This document shows positions 22,218-26,201 of a stretch of 26,201 nt of DNA, in pieces. How positions within the stretch are numbered: position 1 is the stretch's first letter; every line of letters starts with the position of its first letter. The DNA is taken from contig JAJCYF010000069.1 in the NCBI GenBank assembly GCA_029263035.1, forward strand, positions 1 through 26,201, given 5' to 3'. The stretch comes from Actinomycetes bacterium. Lineage in GTDB: Bacteria > Actinomycetota > CADDZG01 > JAHWKV01. The notes under the pieces were generated by a model, which was given only the letters and a program-made list of their open reading frames with translations, had not been told where the DNA came from and searched no databases. Position numbers and translations under genes: made by a program.

Positions 22218-22724
22218 ATGTCCGATAGCAAGAACGTCGGGGGAACATTTCCCGTAGGAGTAGCTCCCGTCACACTCATGGCTGCGCTTTGGGGAGCACC
22301 CGCTGCCTTCTTGAGCGTCTTCGTACTCGGTGAAGTCGGGAGCCCTTTTGGTTCAGGACCGGGCTCTGTCTTAGATATCGGTTTGGTCTGTGCTGTCTGT
22401 CTCGGCACGCTCTTATGCATGATCCCGCTCTTTCTTTTTGTACGCAAAATCACGATTACGGAGGACGCCATAGTTGGTTTTCGGTACTTAGGTCCAAAGA
22501 AGCCTCTGGAGTGGCGAGACATTGAAAAGATAGATCTCCGTGAGGTCAAAACGCAGCAAGCATCAAAAAAGACTATTCGTTTGACCTCCAAAAAGGGTCA
22601 ACGGCTAACCTTTCAGAGTCATATCTCCAATTTCGACCAGCTGCTCTCCTGTATTGAGGCACTTAGTCCCGTTCCGGTACTCACGCGTCCTGCTAGGCCC
22701 GCCGTAGGTCCATATGAAACCTGA
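22218..22724 (+). CDS. Island gene 3: two-helix membrane protein with PH-like cytosolic domain
   Basis: Protein of 168 residues with a strong AAGGAGG ribosome site 6 bp before the ATG. It has a polar N-terminus of about 17 residues, helices at about 18-38 and 52-74 (ending IPLFLFVRK), then ITITEDAIVGFRYLGPKKPLEW read as a strand pair, DIEKIDLRE, RLTSKKG, LTFQSHISNFDQLLSCIEALSP and PVL. This mirrors island gene 1 almost feature by feature, including GP plus lysines, TSK(R/K)G, FQS and the SNFD motif. It follows the IS relic and starts the second pair of the array. Low GC and host-atypical codons persist. Function unknown. Confidence 0.8.
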   Translation: MSDSKNVGGTFPVGVAPVTLMAALWGAPAAFLSVFVLGEVGSPFGSGPGSVLDIGLVCAVCLGTLLCMIPLFLFVRKITITEDAIVGFRYLGPKKPLEWRDIEKIDLREVKTQQASKKTIRLTSKKGQRLTFQSHISNFDQLLSCIEALSPVPVLTRPARPAVGPYET

Positions 22725-23034
22725 TAGTGAGAAGGGTGAATTACTGGCCGCGAAGCGTGCTTGAAGGTTCGGCTCGGCTGCCCGTTCACCGGCGGCAGGC
22801 CCTCCGAGTCGGTGACCTGGCCACTGTCTCGGGTCGGCTCAGGCCTTAGTGGAGCCGCCAGTTCTTGAGAGGCTCGCCCCAGCCGACTAGGACAGCAGCA
22901 GCCAGGACTACGAGCACTCCGTTTTCTCCCGCTTGGCACAATTCTTGCTTCAAAGACCTGCACCTTGTGCCGATTGAGATCCACGCCAAGGAAAGCGGGT
23001 AGTTAATGCAAAGAGGAGGTGAGGATTTGCGGAG
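22725..23034. other. Intergenic region between island genes 3 and 4
   Basis: No convincing gene is present. GC rises in the middle of this gap. A minus-strand frame near 22984 reads GVDLNRHKVQVFEARIV, which recalls the GVD-start of some transposases and recombinases, but it soon loses protein character and stops. A copy of the AGGACAGCAGCAG string lies at 22889. An AGGAGGT at 23014-23020 precedes island gene 4. Confidence 0.3.
22889..22905. repeat. Possible third, shortened copy of the island repeat
   Basis: AGGACAGCAGCAGCCAGG-like sequence matches the SNF2 3' end at 23599-23617 apart from two missing bases, and on the minus strand reads LLLS plus stop in the same register. Much of it is CAG-rich, so chance similarity is quite possible. 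Confidence 0.25.
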
Positions 23035-23541
23035 ATGACTCCAGAATGGGATTCCGAGCAGCCGCCCAGCTACCTATGGCGTTTGTGGTTGGGGCCGGTG
23101 GGAATAGCGCTTTCGTTCCTCATCGCCGAAGCAATTTCGGTGCAGTCTTATGGGTGGCGTGGACTGAGCAAGTCAATACCCTGGTACTCAACAGCGAGCG
23201 CGTTTGTACTCTTCTGGACCATTCCCGTCATGACGACGGTTCGAGCGGTGCATATCACTGAATCGCATCTGATCGTTAGGTTCTACGTTGGGAAGCAAAG
23301 ATTCTATCGCTGGGACTCCTTTCGGCATGTCTCTCTGTTCGAAATTCACCACACGGAAGACACAGATGGAGAGAAACATATGCTCCGTATGGTGCCCCAT
23401 CGTGGCAGAACAGTCGCATTGACCGACCGAATGAGCAATTGGGACTTGATCAGCCGCCAGATCCAGAGCAGAGTCGGGAATGTGTTGGTTGGGCGAAAGA
23501 GCCGGATGGAACGCCTTCTGTGGCCTAGCCGCGGGCGATAG
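23035..23541 (+). CDS. Island gene 4: two-helix membrane protein with PH-like cytosolic domain
   Basis: Protein of 168 residues. It has a polar N-terminus (MTPEWDSEQPPSYLWRLW), helices at about 18-38 and 50-68, then VRAVHITESHLIVRFYVG, a tryptophan strand (YRWDSFRHVSLFEI), RMVPHRGRTVALTDRMSNWD and a basic tail (RKSRMERLLWPSRGR). The SNFD motif is SNWD here. It is closest to island gene 2. The AGGAGGT at 23014-23020 is rather far from the ATG (14 bp), and GCGGAG sits immediately before it, so the ribosome site is imperfect. It is convergent with the SNF2 helicase, 55 bp from that gene's stop. Confidence 0.75.
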   Translation: MTPEWDSEQPPSYLWRLWLGPVGIALSFLIAEAISVQSYGWRGLSKSIPWYSTASAFVLFWTIPVMTTVRAVHITESHLIVRFYVGKQRFYRWDSFRHVSLFEIHHTEDTDGEKHMLRMVPHRGRTVALTDRMSNWDLISRQIQSRVGNVLVGRKSRMERLLWPSRGR

Positions 23542-23596
23542 TCAGAATCCGATGCCGACGGCTGGGACTCCATCCTTGGTGGGCCCGCCCCACGGT

Positions 23597-26201
23597 TCAG
23601 GACAGCAGCAGCTCCAGGTCGTCCCGGCCGATCTGCCGGATCAGGCTGTTGTCGGCGCCGATGATCGCATCGGCCAGGGCCCGTTTGGAGTCCTGTAACT
23701 GCAGAACCTTCTCCTCGACCGTGTCCTTGGCGATCAGCCGGTAGGCAAAGACCGGGTTCACCTGCCCGATCCGGTGCGCCCGGTCGATTGCCTGCGCCTC
23801 CACTGCCGGGTTCCACCAGGGGTCCAGCAGGAAGACGTACTCGGCGGCGGTCAGGTTCAGGCCCAGTCCGCCCGCCTTCAGGCTGATCAGGAACAGTTTG
23901 CAGTCCGGGTCGTTCTGGAACCGCTCCACCCGCCCCTGGCGGTCGCGGGTCCGGCCGTCCAGGTACTCGTAGACGATCTTGTGTTCATCCAACTTCGGGC
24001 GCACGATGCCGAGCATCTTGGTGAACTGGGAGAACACGATGGCCTTGTGGCCCTCCTCGGCCACCTCCATGAGCTGGGGGAGCAGGACATCCAGCTTTGC
24101 GCTGGACTCTTTTGAGCGGGCGGGATCGATGAGCCCCGGGTGGCAGGCCGCCTGGCGCAGCCGCAGGAGGGCTTCCAGCACGAACATCTTCGACTTGGCG
24201 ATACCCTCCCGGTCGACCCGCTCCAGCAGGTCCCGGCGATAGTGGTCCCGCAGCTCGTCGTACTGCTTTCGCTGCGGGCCGGCGAGCTTGCAGAACTGGG
24301 TCTGCTCGGTCTTTTGCGGCAGGTCCTTGGCCACCTGCTCCTTGGTGCGGCGGAGGATGAACGGCCGGAGCGCCCGGGCCAGGGCCTTTTTACCGGCCGA
24401 GTCCAGCGTGCGCTCGGACACCATGCCGGCGAACACCTTTGCCGCCCCCAGCATGCCCGGGTTCAGGAACTCGAACAGGCTCCACAACTCTCCCAGATGG
24501 TTCTCGATCGGGGTGCCGGACAGCGCCAGCCGGTGGTCGGCCTGCAGCAGGCGGGCGGCCTTGGCGGAGGCGGTGGAGGCGTTCTTGATCGCCTGGGCCT
24601 CATCCAGGATGGCGTAGTCGAAGCGGACCTCGGTGAGCAGGGCGGCGTCCCGGCGCAGGGTGCCGTAGGTGGTGAGGATGATGTCGTACTCCTCGAAGTG
24701 CGACCCCGGGGCCAGCCGGGCGCCGGTGTGGTTGAGGATCCTGAGCTTGGGGGTGAACCGCTCGGCCTCCGCCTGCCAGTTGAACACCAGGGAGCGGGGG
24801 ACCACGATCAGCGACGGGCCTGCGGTCAGGGTGCCCTCCTGGCGCATTTCCCGGCGGGCTTCCAGCAGCGCCAGCACCTGGACCGTCTTGCCCAGACCCA
24901 TGTCGTCGGCCAGGCATCCTCCGAAGCCGAACTCCCGGAGGAAGCCGAACCAGCCGAGGCCCTCCCGCTGATAGACCCGCAACTCGCCCTGGAATCCTGA
25001 GGGCTCCGGGACGGCGACCACCCCGTCGAAGGAGCGCAGCCGGTCCCGCATCTGGCTGAAAACCTGGTCGACCTCGATGTCCGGCTGAGCGGCCAGAAGC
25101 GCGTCCAGCAGGCTGGCCTGGGTGAGCTTGAAGCGCAGGCCGTCGCTCTCCACCGTGCCCAGATTCGCAACGGCGGCAAAGCGCTGCAGCCACTCCTCGG
25201 GGACGAGGCCGATCGATCCGTCGTCCAGGACGACGAAGTCCTCGCCCCGCCGGACTGCGGCGAGCAGCTTGGGCAGGGTGGCGACCTGGTCGCCGAAGGC
25301 AACCTGACCCTGCAGCTCGAACCAGTCAATTCCCGAGCTGATGTTCACCTGGGACAACCCGGCGCTGCGGTACAGGCTTCCCTCGGCCTCCACCCGCCAC
25401 CCCAGCTCGGTAAGGGTGCGAACGGTGGAGGGCATCTTCGTGGCGGTCAGGTGCAACTCCCCGCGGGCGTTCGGTTTGACTCCCAGCTCCTTCAGGGTGG
25501 CCCCCGCCTGGTCCTCCAGCTCCCGGTTCCTGAGGATCAGCCGTCTCGGATCGCGCTTTAGGACCCCCCGGGCGCCGTCACGGCCGGAGATGGTTTCGCC
25601 CTCGTAGTCAAAGTTCAGCGTCGCCTCGAGGTCCTGCTTGCTCGACCAGGGGTTTTTCGGCTTCCGCTTGATCTGCAGGAAGGGACCCGGTGTCCCCTGA
25701 ACCTCGGTGTACTCCAGGTCGGGCGGGAACTTCACCCGGGGGACCCGGGGCATCTTCATTAGCTGAGTCAGGAACCGGTCGGCCTGGCCGGGCGGCACCA
25801 GGATGGCGCCCTGGCGGCGGAGGAGCGGAACCCAGCTGAAGGAGCCGAAGTCCTCAAACCCGGCTACCGCGCCGTCCGGGCCTATGACAAAACCACCGGG
25901 CAGGAGCAGGGCCGGCTCGGTCAGCGGCATGGTCTCCTCCCCGCGGCGCAGACTCCCCTGGACCCGGAAGGAATCCTGCTCCGTGCCGCCCTTCATCTCG
26001 ATCCATAGCTCCCAGGGCGCTCCCTCGTCCATGCTCAACGTCACCGGTTCATCCGCCAGGACGGTGAGCAGGCCGCCCCGGCCGGTCCGGCAGATGAGCG
26101 GAACCACCACGTCGGTCATGGAGGCTGGGATGGTGACGCCGGTCCCCGGGATCGACCGGTCCCGGCTGTACCCGTAGTAGCCGTGGCTGCTGGACCAGGT
26201 G
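23597..26201 (-). CDS. SNF2-family DEAD/DEAH-box helicase, 5'-truncated by window edge
   Basis: Large ATP-dependent DNA translocase of the bacterial SNF2 (Swi2/Snf2, RapA-like superfamily 2) group. Counting from the Met at 26119 (840 residues): an N-terminal region of about 380 residues of the type that accompanies bacterial SNF2 helicases; Walker A DDMGLGKTVQ near 405; the DEAQ box (ILDEAQAIKN) near 506; SGTPIENHLGELWSLFEFLNPG; and the C-terminal helicase domain ending in DPWWNPAVEAQAIDRAHRIGQ near 781. The frame stays open upstream of that Met to the window edge (segments SSSHGYYGYSRDRS, IPGTGVTIPAS), and family members are usually longer, so the true start is probably outside. The role is uncertain; relatives act in DNA repair or defence islands. 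Its last codons form the right-hand island repeat. Confidence 0.93.
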   Translation of the reverse strand, partial: TWSSSHGYYGYSRDRSIPGTGVTIPASMTDVVVPLICRTGRGGLLTVLADEPVTLSMDEGAPWELWIEMKGGTEQDSFRVQGSLRRGEETMPLTEPALLLPGGFVIGPDGAVAGFEDFGSFSWVPLLRRQGAILVPPGQADRFLTQLMKMPRVPRVKFPPDLEYTEVQGTPGPFLQIKRKPKNPWSSKQDLEATLNFDYEGETISGRDGARGVLKRDPRRLILRNRELEDQAGATLKELGVKPNARGELHLTATKMPSTVRTLTELGWRVEAEGSLYRSAGLSQVNISSGIDWFELQGQVAFGDQVATLPKLLAAVRRGEDFVVLDDGSIGLVPEEWLQRFAAVANLGTVESDGLRFKLTQASLLDALLAAQPDIEVDQVFSQMRDRLRSFDGVVAVPEPSGFQGELRVYQREGLGWFGFLREFGFGGCLADDMGLGKTVQVLALLEARREMRQEGTLTAGPSLIVVPRSLVFNWQAEAERFTPKLRILNHTGARLAPGSHFEEYDIILTTYGTLRRDAALLTEVRFDYAILDEAQAIKNASTASAKAARLLQADHRLALSGTPIENHLGELWSLFEFLNPGMLGAAKVFAGMVSERTLDSAGKKALARALRPFILRRTKEQVAKDLPQKTEQTQFCKLAGPQRKQYDELRDHYRRDLLERVDREGIAKSKMFVLEALLRLRQAACHPGLIDPARSKESSAKLDVLLPQLMEVAEEGHKAIVFSQFTKMLGIVRPKLDEHKIVYEYLDGRTRDRQGRVERFQNDPDCKLFLISLKAGGLGLNLTAAEYVFLLDPWWNPAVEAQAIDRAHRIGQVNPVFAYRLIAKDTVEEKVLQLQDSKRALADAIIGADNSLIRQIGRDDLELLLS
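23604..23629. repeat. Right copy of island-bounding direct repeat (3' end of SNF2 gene)
   Basis: AGCAGCAGCTCCAGGTCG followed by TCCCGGCC lies inside the last codons of the helicase gene (minus strand DDLELLL). It pairs with the left copy at 20087-20111. Integration at the 3' end of a gene, leaving a duplicated end, is a known habit of islands, but no integrase is visible here. Confidence 0.5.

Noticed and set aside
22725..22990. Minus-strand transposase-like gene (GVDLNRHKVQV segment)
   Set aside because: Only about 17 residues look protein-like and no catalytic motif follows; kept as a note in the intergenic entry.

Overview
The window looks like chromosomal DNA of a high-GC actinobacterium, possibly an uncultured or deep-branching Actinomycetota lineage. 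The signs are strongly G/C-ending codons, several apparently leaderless genes, a ZnuABC/Zur-type zinc module, two VapBC modules and an anchored DUF3494 protein. No rRNA, tRNA or CRISPR array was seen, and a genus cannot be named from sequence reading alone.

Layout, left half. The window opens inside leuS (leucyl-tRNA synthetase, 5' end missing). A zinc-uptake operon znuA-znuC-znuB follows (2375-4809), apparently leaderless, with a Zur/Fur-like palindrome over its promoter. A class A penicillin-binding protein faces it convergently (4815-7127, minus). Next come a small SRPBCC protein with a strong terminator, a secreted and membrane-anchored DUF3494 (ice-binding family) protein on the minus strand, an Ogt-AlkA fusion for alkylation repair, a VapBC pair, and a Fur-family (Zur-like) regulator.

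Layout, middle. A FAD-dependent monooxygenase (11573-13082, minus) is split by a one-base frameshift. A MarR-amidase pair (minus) diverges from a ClC chloride channel/antiporter with two CBS domains, and a long palindrome lies in the 64-bp divergent promoter. A small two-helix membrane protein and a 54-residue acidic ORF meet tail to tail and share a CTAG at their stops. The acidic ORF overlaps the end of glgB (branching enzyme). A second VapBC pair follows, with an inverted repeat spanning its leaderless start.

The unusual part is 20084-23596. GC drops visibly, intergenic gaps become long, and four small two-helix membrane proteins appear that are paralogues of one another. Genes 1 and 3 resemble each other most, as do genes 2 and 4, so the block looks like an old tandem duplication of a two-gene cassette. 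Between the cassettes lie decayed coding sequence and the left end of an IS3-type element. The block is bounded by an imperfect 25/26-bp direct repeat; the right copy is the last codons of a SNF2-family helicase gene (23597-26201, minus, 5' end outside the window), which suggests insertion at the 3' end of that gene. I recognise no described system here; this is the best candidate for something new.
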